A stretch of 38,108 bases of DNA from a candidate division WS6 bacterium OLB21 (GTDB lineage: Bacteria; Patescibacteriota; Dojkabacteria; B142; OLB20), in NCBI GenBank assembly GCA_001567305.1, contig JYPD01000027.1, positions 1 through 38,108 on the forward strand, in the 5' to 3' direction. Positions 16,364 to 25,100 of the stretch are shown piece after piece. The notes below the pieces were generated by a model, which had not been told where the DNA came from, ran no database searches, and saw only the letters and a program-made list of their open reading frames with translations. A program made the position numbers and the translations under genes. Each line of letters begins with the position of its first letter. Position 1 is the first letter of the stretch.

Positions 16364-16774
16364 ATGAAACCTTATTCAATATTAATAGTCGAAGATGAAG
16401 CTCCATTAAACAAGGCTCTGGTTTCCAGATTCTTAAATCTTGGTTATACAGTTTATGAATCAAATAATGGAACAGACGCTCTTAAACTAGCCTTTGAACA
16501 CAAACCCACAGTTATTCTTCTTGATCTTAATATGCCTAAAATGGATGGGGTAACTTTCCTAGAATATCTTCGCGAAGACAGTTGGGGGAAAACCGCCTTG
16601 GTTCTTGTCTTAACCAATTTAGATCCAGCTCCAGAAATGATTGAAAGTCTCTCTGTAACTAAGCCAGCCTACTACTTGGTAAAAGCAGAGTGGGAACTCA
16701 CTGATATCGTCACAAAGGTCGAAGAAATAATATCTACGAACTTAGATTCACCCGAAACAGAACCCCAAGTCTAG
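16364..16774 (+). CDS. Stand-alone receiver-domain response regulator
   Basis: 136 residues consisting of one CheY-like receiver: acidic pocket LIVEDEAPL, phospho-acceptor Asp in VILLDLNMPKMDG, Thr in LVLTNL, and Lys in YYLVKAEW. No DNA-binding output domain follows, only a short acidic/Pro tail (SPETEPQV). It must act by protein contact or as a phosphate relay. Paired with the soluble kinase upstream. The next gene is a divergent RelA/SpoT-like protein, so control of alarmone level is an attractive but unproven output. Confidence 0.93.
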   Translation: MKPYSILIVEDEAPLNKALVSRFLNLGYTVYESNNGTDALKLAFEHKPTVILLDLNMPKMDGVTFLEYLREDSWGKTALVLVLTNLDPAPEMIESLSVTKPAYYLVKAEWELTDIVTKVEEIISTNLDSPETEPQV

Positions 16775-16805
16775 TAAGTGCGAGAGACCAAAAAACCCCC
16801 AATAG

Positions 16806-16814
16806 TGCTATAAT
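16806..16814 (+). promoter_or_regulatory. Extended -10 promoter for the RelA/SpoT-like gene
   Basis: TGCTATAAT, a perfect extended -10, with the ATG at 16837 following after 22 bases. Confidence 0.55.
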
Positions 16815-16836
16815 ATCACAGATATATATTGCGGTT

Positions 16837-18549
16837 ATGGCTGAACCTTTAACAGATCAAAATACTAACCATCAAGAACATTTATTTGCACCAAGAAACA
16901 TTAGGGAGCTTATCGATCATTTCCTAGAAGCAGGCAAAACCATTACATCTGCAGACTCCATTTACAGTGTGTATGACCATGCCCAAGTGATGATTAATTT
17001 CATCAAAACTAATGACGGGAAAATAATCGAGGCGGAGGAGCTGGCAATAGTCATATCTGGTATTATAAAACTTAATAGTGAACGAACCCAAAATAATGAT
17101 TCAGATTCTTGGATCCAGAATTATATCCATTCGGTAGGTTCTCTCAGAGATGAAGATTCAAAACATACTGCATATTATGCTCTGGGGATTGCACTTGCGA
17201 AAGAACAGGCCAAGTTATGTGTTGAAGGATGGAAATGCAAGTATCTTGATCCTCAAATTCCCCTAGCTGAACACAATTCTCGTCTTGGTATTACACAACA
17301 AGAGGTATCTGATCTGATATTAGGCCAAGTTCCAATCCCAAATGAGAAACTAATGGATTTCAGATTGCCAGTGTTTGCAGACATAATATTACAGGTATTA
17401 AACGAAAATGATCTTGAGGCAATTCGTCTTCTTGCTCTCGAGAATCTAGCATCGCTTACTCTTGCAGACGAAAGGAATCCTAGACTTAACTGGATGAATG
17501 CACAAGAGGCACTCGGCATGCATTCAACTATGATGGAGATGCTCGGCGAGGATGGTTTAGCCATGGAACTTAGAAACAGAGCTCTCATGCAACTCGTACC
17601 AGAGCATTTCTTGCAAAAAGCTTTAGATCATATTTCTTCTGTAGAAGAACTTTACCAAAAATCGAATAGAATTAACGCCATTTTGAAAGATTCATGGAAA
17701 AAGACTATGAACAGGTTACAACTAACAGAAGCTGGAATTCACATACAAACCAGAATCAAAACAGTTGGCTCCATTGCAGAGAAACTTAGGACAGGCAGAC
17801 ATATTTCTGATCTAATTGCATCTCGTGTTATTGTACCTGAACATAACGAACCAGCTCTTCTTGTAGCAGATTATGTTATGAGTTTAATTAGTTCAATAAA
17901 TCGAATACCAGATCTAAGAGAGCAAGTTGAGTTCGAACATCCAAAAGGCGAGGCTCCCATTACTATCAATTACGGAAGTCGGTTAGATATTGAAAGAGCA
18001 CTAGAACATATCAAGAGTTATTTTTATATTCGTAAAGAATCAATCCAACAAACTGAAACAGGCTTTAGAATTGAGTATCAAGCAAGAGGCAGAACCATTA
18101 TAATCGAGTTATCTACGGCCAGAACACCTAGAATACCAGGTTACGAAGACCAAATTGGTTACCAAGCTGCGCATATAGTTACAAAATTTGCTGATCAAAA
18201 GTGTTTCGAAATGCAAGTAGTCGATAGATTTGCACATGATAACAATACACATGGCTATCCTTCACATGCATTATATAAAGCAGCACTTTCAGCTGGAACA
18301 ACTGGTGATAAGTCAGAAACGCAAAGTTTCGTAGATGAATTTCTAGAAAGAACGAAAGATATCAATCAAAGAAAAGCAATGCTTTATACTGAGGATTCAG
18401 GTAATAGGCGTAACCCACGATGGTTAAGAGTTGTTACTTTACAACAATTACAAGGCTTATTATTGGAGCACAATTCTCTAATTCCAAACTCAGTAATTGC
18501 AAGTCTTTGTCCAGCTGATTATCAAATAATCACAGGGCAACAACTATAG
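16837..18549 (+). CDS. Divergent RelA/SpoT-like protein (alarmone synthetase fold, degenerate hydrolase half)
   Basis: 570 residues, soluble. Residues ~300-485 follow the RelA/SpoT synthetase pattern: RIKTVGSIAEKLRTG (basic RxKxxxSIxxK), DLIASRVIV (metal-binding Asp), then GYQAAH, the Glu/Gln pair in CFEMQVVDRF and a C-terminal HGYPSHALYKA, all in family order. Residues ~190-260 (DLEAIRLLALENLASL, then HSTMMEMLGEDGLAMELRNRALMQLVPEHF) resemble the helices linking the hydrolase and synthetase in long RSH enzymes. The HD pair of the hydrolase is absent: where LLHDxxED is expected it reads VISGIIKLN. TGS and ACT domains are missing; ~85 residues of unknown kind follow. I infer a synthetase or nucleotidyltransferase-fold regulator, not a hydrolase. 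ppGpp production is unproven. Confidence 0.6.
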   Translation: MAEPLTDQNTNHQEHLFAPRNIRELIDHFLEAGKTITSADSIYSVYDHAQVMINFIKTNDGKIIEAEELAIVISGIIKLNSERTQNNDSDSWIQNYIHSVGSLRDEDSKHTAYYALGIALAKEQAKLCVEGWKCKYLDPQIPLAEHNSRLGITQQEVSDLILGQVPIPNEKLMDFRLPVFADIILQVLNENDLEAIRLLALENLASLTLADERNPRLNWMNAQEALGMHSTMMEMLGEDGLAMELRNRALMQLVPEHFLQKALDHISSVEELYQKSNRINAILKDSWKKTMNRLQLTEAGIHIQTRIKTVGSIAEKLRTGRHISDLIASRVIVPEHNEPALLVADYVMSLISSINRIPDLREQVEFEHPKGEAPITINYGSRLDIERALEHIKSYFYIRKESIQQTETGFRIEYQARGRTIIIELSTARTPRIPGYEDQIGYQAAHIVTKFADQKCFEMQVVDRFAHDNNTHGYPSHALYKAALSAGTTGDKSETQSFVDEFLERTKDINQRKAMLYTEDSGNRRNPRWLRVVTLQQLQGLLLEHNSLIPNSVIASLCPADYQIITGQQL

Positions 18550-18596
18550 GTTACACAATCTCAAGCCGCATAATATCCCCTAGTAATTACGGGGCG

Positions 18597-18625
18597 TTGT
18601 AAAATCTCTTGAAAAAGGATAATCT
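18597..18625 (+). promoter_or_regulatory. Candidate promoter for the surface gene cluster
   Basis: TTGTAA (18597-18602), 17-base spacer, TAATCT (18620-18625); the ATG lies at 18649. It is preceded by an imperfect hairpin CCCC/GGGG (18577-18594) enclosing the palindrome GTAATTAC, which lacks a T tract. Confidence 0.35.
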
Positions 18626-18648
18626 TGTATAAGATCAAGTTTAATACT

Positions 18649-19884
18649 ATGCGTAAACCTAGCAAAATTATCCTGCTCCTATTACTCAGTTTTCTAATTG
18701 CATCACCAGTATTTGCGCAGAGTTTGGATTCAAGTAATTATTCTATATTGGATGCCACGGTTGATAGTGGAGGAGGTCAAATGACAAGCACAAATTATGC
18801 TGGTGTAATTTCTGTAGGCAACCCAACGGCAGACACTAGAATGACAAGTGGTAGTTATGCCTTGGGCTCTGGATTTCCAAATGGCATACAAGCAAATGTT
18901 CCAGAACTGATCTGTTTTGAAACCGACACTGATTCAAACTCAACCTTATGTCAAAGCTTTCCAAATGCAAATGGAGCACAAGGAGAATGCGGTTATCCGG
19001 GCTGTTACGATCGAGCAAAATTAGAAATCGACCCCTCAGCCAATCCTGTTGACACATTATATTTAATAAGAATCGAAGACCTTGAAACCAACACAATTTA
19101 TTATCTACAAAGTGATCACACTCTCGATACAACATACGAAATTGCCGACTTTTTTACTAAATGTTCCCTTGAAGGTTTTGATGCCAACGACCCTGACTGC
19201 GATGAAGATACTGATCCCAACTGGGACGAAACCCTGCAAAGATACAATGTTTTTGGTTTAGAACCAGACAGAGAGTATTCTGTATCTGTAAGTGCACTAA
19301 GCGGAGACTACACTGGCTCTGCATTCAGCGAACCTCTTAACTCAACAACAGAAAGCCCTTCCATACTATTTGACCTTGATGTGTCCGAAACTGATTCCAA
19401 TTCGGACAGCCCTTACGAGCTTGATCTGGGCGAGTTAATATATGTAGCAGTGACTACTGCACCGGCTAGGATCTGGGTGGATCTAAATACCAATGCAGTG
19501 AATGGTGCAAATATCTATATAAGAAGTGCCAATGGTGCACTTGTATCCAACCAAACAGGAGAAACTATTCCTTCAGAGACAGAAGACCTCGCCCTCGATA
19601 GTAATGCGAACGGAGGTTATGGAATTAAAGTCGATTCTGTCACGCAGACAGAACTCGGCCCATTGCTTGCAAATAGTTTATACGATACAACTGGTGCCCA
19701 AGAAGTGGGTGTATTATCAATCAATAATACATTACTATTCTACACAGAAAGCTTGAACAACAACTCTGGTCCCATTCTTCAAGGAAGAGGTGGAGTTGCA
19801 GTTAAAGCCAGATCGTCCATTACCGACATTGCATCTGGTGATCTTAACGATCAATTGACTTTTATTTGCATAGGAAACTATTGA
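18649..19884 (+). CDS. Secreted protein with NYxL-type motifs and a WxL-like C-terminal domain
   Basis: About 411 residues. A signal peptide (KIILLLLLSFLIASPVFAQ) predicts export. The mature N-terminus has motifs SSNYSILDATVDSGGGQM and STNYAG...SGSYALGSGF, a pattern I associate with CPR secreted proteins. A middle Asp/Cys-rich part follows (CGYPGCYDRAKLEID, NDPDCDEDTDPNWDE), possibly calcium-binding and with a fibronectin-like strand pattern. Residues ~245-411 (LGELIYVAVTTAPARIWVDL, GGYGIKVDS, GVAVKARSSITDIASGDLND) resemble the beta-sandwich of Firmicute WxL domains, without a strict WxL motif. The TTG at 18625 is an alternative start; ATG 18649 gives a better signal peptide. First gene of the surface cluster, 1 base before the next. 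Confidence 0.72.
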   Translation: MRKPSKIILLLLLSFLIASPVFAQSLDSSNYSILDATVDSGGGQMTSTNYAGVISVGNPTADTRMTSGSYALGSGFPNGIQANVPELICFETDTDSNSTLCQSFPNANGAQGECGYPGCYDRAKLEIDPSANPVDTLYLIRIEDLETNTIYYLQSDHTLDTTYEIADFFTKCSLEGFDANDPDCDEDTDPNWDETLQRYNVFGLEPDREYSVSVSALSGDYTGSAFSEPLNSTTESPSILFDLDVSETDSNSDSPYELDLGELIYVAVTTAPARIWVDLNTNAVNGANIYIRSANGALVSNQTGETIPSETEDLALDSNANGGYGIKVDSVTQTELGPLLANSLYDTTGAQEVGVLSINNTLLFYTESLNNNSGPILQGRGGVAVKARSSITDIASGDLNDQLTFICIGNY

Positions 19885-19885
19885 T

Positions 19886-20764
19886 ATGAACAAACTGACG
19901 ATTGTTTTTTCTGTTCTTGCCTTGCTTTTTTCGAGTTTCGCTACAAAAGCTACTGCTCAAGAAGTAAGCGGTCTTCTTGTTTCGCCTGCTGTAACAATTG
20001 TTCAAGAGGAGGATCTTGGAAGCACAGTCGGCATCAAACTAGTTAATAATAGCTCAAGCGAAGTAACAATCAAGCCGACAATTAAGACTGTCGAAAGAGG
20101 AGAGGACGGAAAAGTAATCAACATTGAAGACGGTAGTCAAGACTCAATACTTGATTTCTCAACTGAAATAATAACCCTTACCCCTTCTGGTGAATATACT
20201 CTTCCTGTCAGAATTAAAATCGAAGAATACTCAGGTTCTGGATATCCTGCAGTTGCATTTACCTTGCTTTCAGAAAAGGGTGACCAAACTGTAGACATAA
20301 CAAAAGAGTTGTATAGCGTTTTTCTTATCCAGAATATTAAGGGGAACCTAGGGATAGATAGTTCCATAGAAGTCAACTCAAAACCCATTTTAATCTCTCC
20401 CGAACTCACTATTTCGGGTCAAGTAATCAACTCTGGTACGAAATTCTTTAACCCTAGCGGGACCATGCGATTGTATAAAGGAAAGACATTAATCAACGAG
20501 CAGCAAATAACGACTCAAATTGAAGGTCTATTATTTGCTTCGCAACAGAAACCATTTAGTTCAGTAATACAGTTACCAGGAAACATTTTAGAAAGGCTAG
20601 GTGAGTATACACTAGAAACCAGAATCCAGCCGTCACCTTTTGATCAAACTCATGTTACAAAGGTTCATTTCTACCATGTACCGGTTGAATATTTTGCAAT
20701 TATTATCCCCATTCTGTTAATTACCATTCTTTCTGTAAGCTTACTAAAAGGTAAAAAAAGATAG
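19886..20764 (+). CDS. Membrane-anchored DUF916-like (WxL-interacting type) protein
   Basis: 292 residues: signal peptide (VFSVLALLFSSFATKATAQ), an extracytoplasmic pair of beta-sandwich domains (SGLLVSPAVTIVQEEDLGS, VGIKLVNNSSSEVTIKPTIK, GYPAVAFTLLSEKGDQT, then LTISGQVINSGTKFFNPSGT), a C-terminal membrane helix (VEYFAIIIPILLITILSVSL) and a basic tail KGKKR. This layout matches the DUF916/DUF3324 proteins that sit beside WxL genes in Firmicutes and hold WxL proteins at the surface. Its position directly after the WxL-like gene supports the same pairing here. Family assignment rests on architecture, not on a database match. Confidence 0.68.
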   Translation: MNKLTIVFSVLALLFSSFATKATAQEVSGLLVSPAVTIVQEEDLGSTVGIKLVNNSSSEVTIKPTIKTVERGEDGKVINIEDGSQDSILDFSTEIITLTPSGEYTLPVRIKIEEYSGSGYPAVAFTLLSEKGDQTVDITKELYSVFLIQNIKGNLGIDSSIEVNSKPILISPELTISGQVINSGTKFFNPSGTMRLYKGKTLINEQQITTQIEGLLFASQQKPFSSVIQLPGNILERLGEYTLETRIQPSPFDQTHVTKVHFYHVPVEYFAIIIPILLITILSVSLLKGKKR

Positions 20765-20782
20765 CCAATAACCTCTAAAAAC

Positions 20783-20811
20783 TTGACCAGTGTTCAGGTT
20801 TTCTCTACACT
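20783..20811 (+). promoter_or_regulatory. Candidate internal promoter of the surface cluster
   Basis: TTGACC (20783-20788), 17-base spacer, TACACT (20806-20811), 32 bases before the TTG start at 20844. Good -35, fair -10. Confidence 0.45.
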
Positions 20812-20843
20812 TTTAACAAGCACTACTATTATTTAGAAGCCTT

Positions 20844-22175
20844 TTGATTAACTCAAAGCTTCAAGCACAAAAAATCTTCGCTTTAAGCGTTATCTTAGCG
20901 CTTTTCTATGTTCTTAATCCAACATCTATTCAGGCTCAAGTAAATATTGACTCCAAAACAGATGATGACGACAGTCAATACTTTGAGCTAAGCGACACTG
21001 ATGACATTGTGATTAACGAAGGGGACTTTTCTTCAGGGGATATTATCGTACCAACGGTTTCTGTTCTTCCGGATACGGGAACACAACCGAACTCAAACAT
21101 TCCTGTTGTAAGAAGCACACAGGAACAAATCGTTTCAATAGAAGAAAGAATTATCAACAGCGAAACGACACCCGAAATCTTAAAAACAATTATTAGAGGT
21201 CTTGGTCTCCCAACAGCAACAGCAGTGGGCTTTTCACTGGCATTCCTACCAGCAATATTAACATTTATTCCCTTACTGCTTTCACCACAGCTATTGTTTC
21301 TTCTCCTAGGTGCAATATTTGGAGAACAAAAGAATATTTGGGGAATTGTTATGGATGCAAAAACAAAAAAGGCTATCCCGTTTGCAATCATTAGACTCTT
21401 TGAGCAAAACAGCACCGCTCAGATTACTCAAAAGGTCAGCGATCTTGAAGGCAGGTATGGATTTGTTCTCTCAGCCGGTAAATATAGAGTAGAGGTTAGT
21501 CAAAGTGGATACACAACCTTCAAGAAAGATATTTTCATCGAATCAGATGAGGATGTCTTTACTGAAGATATTCCACTAGAAAAAGAAGCGTACACATCTG
21601 TTGGCAAGTATTTCACAAATATTTTGAGCAATCTAAAAGGATTCACCTTTAAATATAGCGTCTATCTCGTAGGAATAGGGTTTATATTTTCACTGCTATC
21701 GTTAATAGTCCAATCAAGCCTTATCTCGCAATCATTGTTTATATTTTACACGGCAACACTTCTACTCTATGTGTATATTAAGTTTCGTAAAAATAGAACC
21801 TGGGGTATCATTGTTGATTCTACAACAGGCTACAGAATCGCAGGTGCAACAATAAGACTATTTGATCCCCAAAATAGCCTTGCCGACACCCAACTATCTG
21901 ATAAAAAGGGTAGGTTCGGTTTTCTTGTTGATCCTGGGAAGTATTCATTATTGATAAAAGCTTCAGGTTATAGTTTCCCTTCACAGAAACAAATTGACTT
22001 AAGAAGAAATAAAACGAATTCATACTTACTTGATTTGAACGTCAAAAAGCCAAAATGGCTTAATTTAACTATCCTCCTTGATCCAGGTGAACAAATCAGC
22101 AGCAAAGAAGCGCTCGAATCTGTTCAACCAGGTTCAGCTCAAGGATCATCTAATCTATTATCTCCATTTTCATAA
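20844..22175 (+). CDS. Membrane protein with two carboxypeptidase-regulatory-like domains
   Basis: 443 residues with a TTG start; no ATG lies near the signal peptide (LSVILALFYVLNPTSIQAQ). An acidic extracytoplasmic segment (KTDDDDSQYFELSDTDDI) is followed by a long hydrophobic block (residues ~120-158). Then comes a beta-sandwich repeat (IWGIVMDAKTKKAIPFAIIR, EGRYGFVLSAGKYRVEVSQSGY), two membrane helices (YLVGIGFIFSLLSLIVQSS, SLFIFYTATLLLYVYI) and a second copy (TWGIIVDSTTGYRIAGATIR, KGRFGFLVDPGKYSLLIKASGY). These match the CarboxypepD_reg-like fold used in adhesion and envelope proteins. Either both domains lie on one side or the chain crosses an odd number of times; topology is unclear. 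The stop abuts the ATG of the giant surface gene, suggesting a role in its assembly. Confidence 0.75.
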   Translation: MINSKLQAQKIFALSVILALFYVLNPTSIQAQVNIDSKTDDDDSQYFELSDTDDIVINEGDFSSGDIIVPTVSVLPDTGTQPNSNIPVVRSTQEQIVSIEERIINSETTPEILKTIIRGLGLPTATAVGFSLAFLPAILTFIPLLLSPQLLFLLLGAIFGEQKNIWGIVMDAKTKKAIPFAIIRLFEQNSTAQITQKVSDLEGRYGFVLSAGKYRVEVSQSGYTTFKKDIFIESDEDVFTEDIPLEKEAYTSVGKYFTNILSNLKGFTFKYSVYLVGIGFIFSLLSLIVQSSLISQSLFIFYTATLLLYVYIKFRKNRTWGIIVDSTTGYRIAGATIRLFDPQNSLADTQLSDKKGRFGFLVDPGKYSLLIKASGYSFPSQKQIDLRRNKTNSYLLDLNVKKPKWLNLTILLDPGEQISSKEALESVQPGSAQGSSNLLSPFS

Positions 22176-25100
22176 ATGAAAACTGCCCTAAACAACAAAT
22201 TATTGATAATAGTACTTGCTTTGTTTGTCCTATCGCTTGTTCCAAAACAAGCCTTAGCACAAAATTCGACCAGAGATACTGTTGAATTCAAAAACAGAAT
22301 CGTTAATCAGAATGGTCAAGCGATCAAAGACGGAACTTATAATATGAAGTTCATTCTCTTTGACAACTCTTCAGGAGGAAATGAGTTATGGAGTGAAGAG
22401 AGAAGTGTACCCACCAGAAGAGGCAATTTTAGTGTCAATCTTGGATCCATCAATCCTTTTCCAAAAGCTTCATTAGCTAATGTTTCAGACCTATTCTTGC
22501 ACATATGTTTAGATGCCAACGGTCAGGACAACGATGGAGGAGGAATTTGTGCAACTCGCTATGAAGAAAATTTTAGATCAAGGAAAAGGATAACCTCGGT
22601 TCCCTGGTCACTTAGATCCTTTGCCTTGGGCCCTGTATCAATCAATGACGGAGGTACTGGTTTTCCCATAAATGTAACAAGCGGTAACGGAACTATCGTT
22701 AATTTTCAATATCAGGATCTAACAAGATTAAGTGTTGGAACAAACGGTTTAGTAACCATGTCAGATGGTTCTACAAACTTTATCTTCAATCCTGCTGAAC
22801 AAAGAGTTACGCTTTCTAGTGGGGCAGACATCTTTTTTGGGACAAAATCGATAAAAAGTACAACAGCTGGATTATCTGGAGCCTCAATAGTAGGAGTAAA
22901 CCAGGCAAACTTCACAAATATTAGTGGAGCAGATGTACAAGCTGTATTAGATTCGATAGACGATCTTATCGGAACCGGAGGAGGTATCCAGAATGAAACG
23001 GATCCTATCTGGATAGCAGCCAGAAACTCTTCCTCTCAAACAATTACTCCAAATTGGAATTTCTCGTCTCCAGTTGGACTTAACCAAGGAGCAGTTTTTG
23101 GTAACAACGCAGGAACTACAGCCGGAACAATTCGCTATACAGGTTCCGATTTCGAAGGCTACACTGGCGGAAACTGGGTATCTCTTACTTCAGGTTCAAT
23201 TGCGGAAACAGATCCTATTTGGATAGCAGCCAGAAACTCTTCCTCTCAGACTATAACTCCTGCCTGGACATTCTCGGCACCTCTTGATCTTACACAAGGT
23301 GCAGTCTTTGGTAATAATGCAGGGACAACAGCCGGAACAATTCGCTACACAGGTTCCGATTTCGAAGGCTACACTGGCGGAAACTGGGTGTCTCTTACCA
23401 CCGCTCCCGTCTCCGAGACAGATCCTGTCTGGGTTGACAACAGAGATACTAATCCGACAACGATTACACCCGAATGGACCTTCTCTGACACAATAAATAC
23501 TGCTGATATTTTACCCACTACAGATGCTACTAGTTCGCTTGGTAGTCAGGGTAGTAGGTATAACCAAGGCCTATTTTCAGAATTTATTGGTATCGGAACA
23601 ACAACAAATTATGTAGCTGGAAAATCACTCTTGCAATTAGACTCAAGCGAAGAGATACAACCCACCAGTGGAGATTATGATTTGATTAACGGACGAACAG
23701 TCTATGATGCACAAGGAACAACCGGAAGTGAACAAATCAATTTAATTAACATTAGAACAGACATCGCTGAAGGTGATGGTTCAAACATCAACAGAGCGAG
23801 AGGAGTTAGATCTACAATTCTTAATAACAATGATGGTCAAATGAATGGAGTATTTAATTTCTCCTCTTCAGTAAGGAATGAAAAAACAGTAACCGGTTCT
23901 TTCTACTCATTTACTGGCTTTACTGAAAATGTCGGTACCGTAAATGGTTTTATCAGTAATATGGGATCTACTGTAGTTAACTCCGGAACCGCAAACAATC
24001 TTCGAGGCAATGAGATTGCTATCAATAACTCGGGTAGCGCCAATGCTGTTAATGGTGCGATCAACTTTCTCACTAATACAGGCACAGTAAGTGGTGGGTT
24101 TACCTCATATTCCAGCAATATTCTCAACAACGGCACCGTAAACACGATGCATGGATTATTTAGCTTTATCACCAATAACAACGAAGTAGCTGGAAGGCTG
24201 TCTTCAATCTACTACAACCTGCAAAATAATGGCACCTATTCCAATGTAGATAGCGGTTTCTCCAGTTACATATTTGGAAACAATACCTCTGGAACGATTC
24301 CACAATGGTACGGATATACAATTGATCAAACTAATGCTGGAACAGCTTTAGGTTCCATTAGAGGTTTAAACAATGTTGTCGTAAATGCCTCGACTGGGAC
24401 AATTGCTGACGCACTTGATACTGTAATTAATATCTTCAGAAATGATGGCAATATAGAAGGAACGAGTAGCGGTATCAAGAATATTGTTGCAGCAGGAACA
24501 ATTAATAATGGAGGAATATATGGTATTGACAATAACATCGGTAGTTTACAAATCCTTGAGACTGTCCCTACATCTGTTGAATTCGTTTATGGATTATCAA
24601 ACAGAGTAGAGGGTTCAGGAGCACAAGAGATCTATTCAAATGACTACATATCGGGCATCTACAACCAATTGAATGGAGATGTTAGCGCGGTAAATCGCAT
24701 TATTGGTATTGAGAATGAGATTACAACCACCGGAACTGCGAATGAATACTATGGAATCTGGAATGATGTTCAACCTCTTGCACCTTCATCTGACATAATT
24801 GGAATGTACTCAACCAACGGCATCTCTTATACCTACCTTAATTACGAGGGCACTAGTGGGGATAATTACTCAATTTTTGGAGAAAGAGCTTACTTCACAT
24901 CCATTGATATAGACAACAGCTTAAATCGAATATCCACTAGTCCAGGTCCTGCAGCAGTTGCTGATCTATATTACGGTGATGATCTATTGTGCGATGTAAG
25001 CTTGCCTAACTGTGGTATGGGAGGAGGAGGAGGAGGTCAATGGGACGATGATGGTTTTGATAATATATATTATCAGTCTGGAAATGTGGCAATAGGGACT

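Noticed and set aside
18577-18594. CCCC/GGGG hairpin as a terminator after the RelA/SpoT-like gene
   Set aside because: Only four G-C pairs, a ten-base loop, and no T tract follows.
20975-21415. 146-codon open frame on the minus strand
   Set aside because: Antisense shadow of the carboxypeptidase-regulatory-like membrane protein; no recognisable features.
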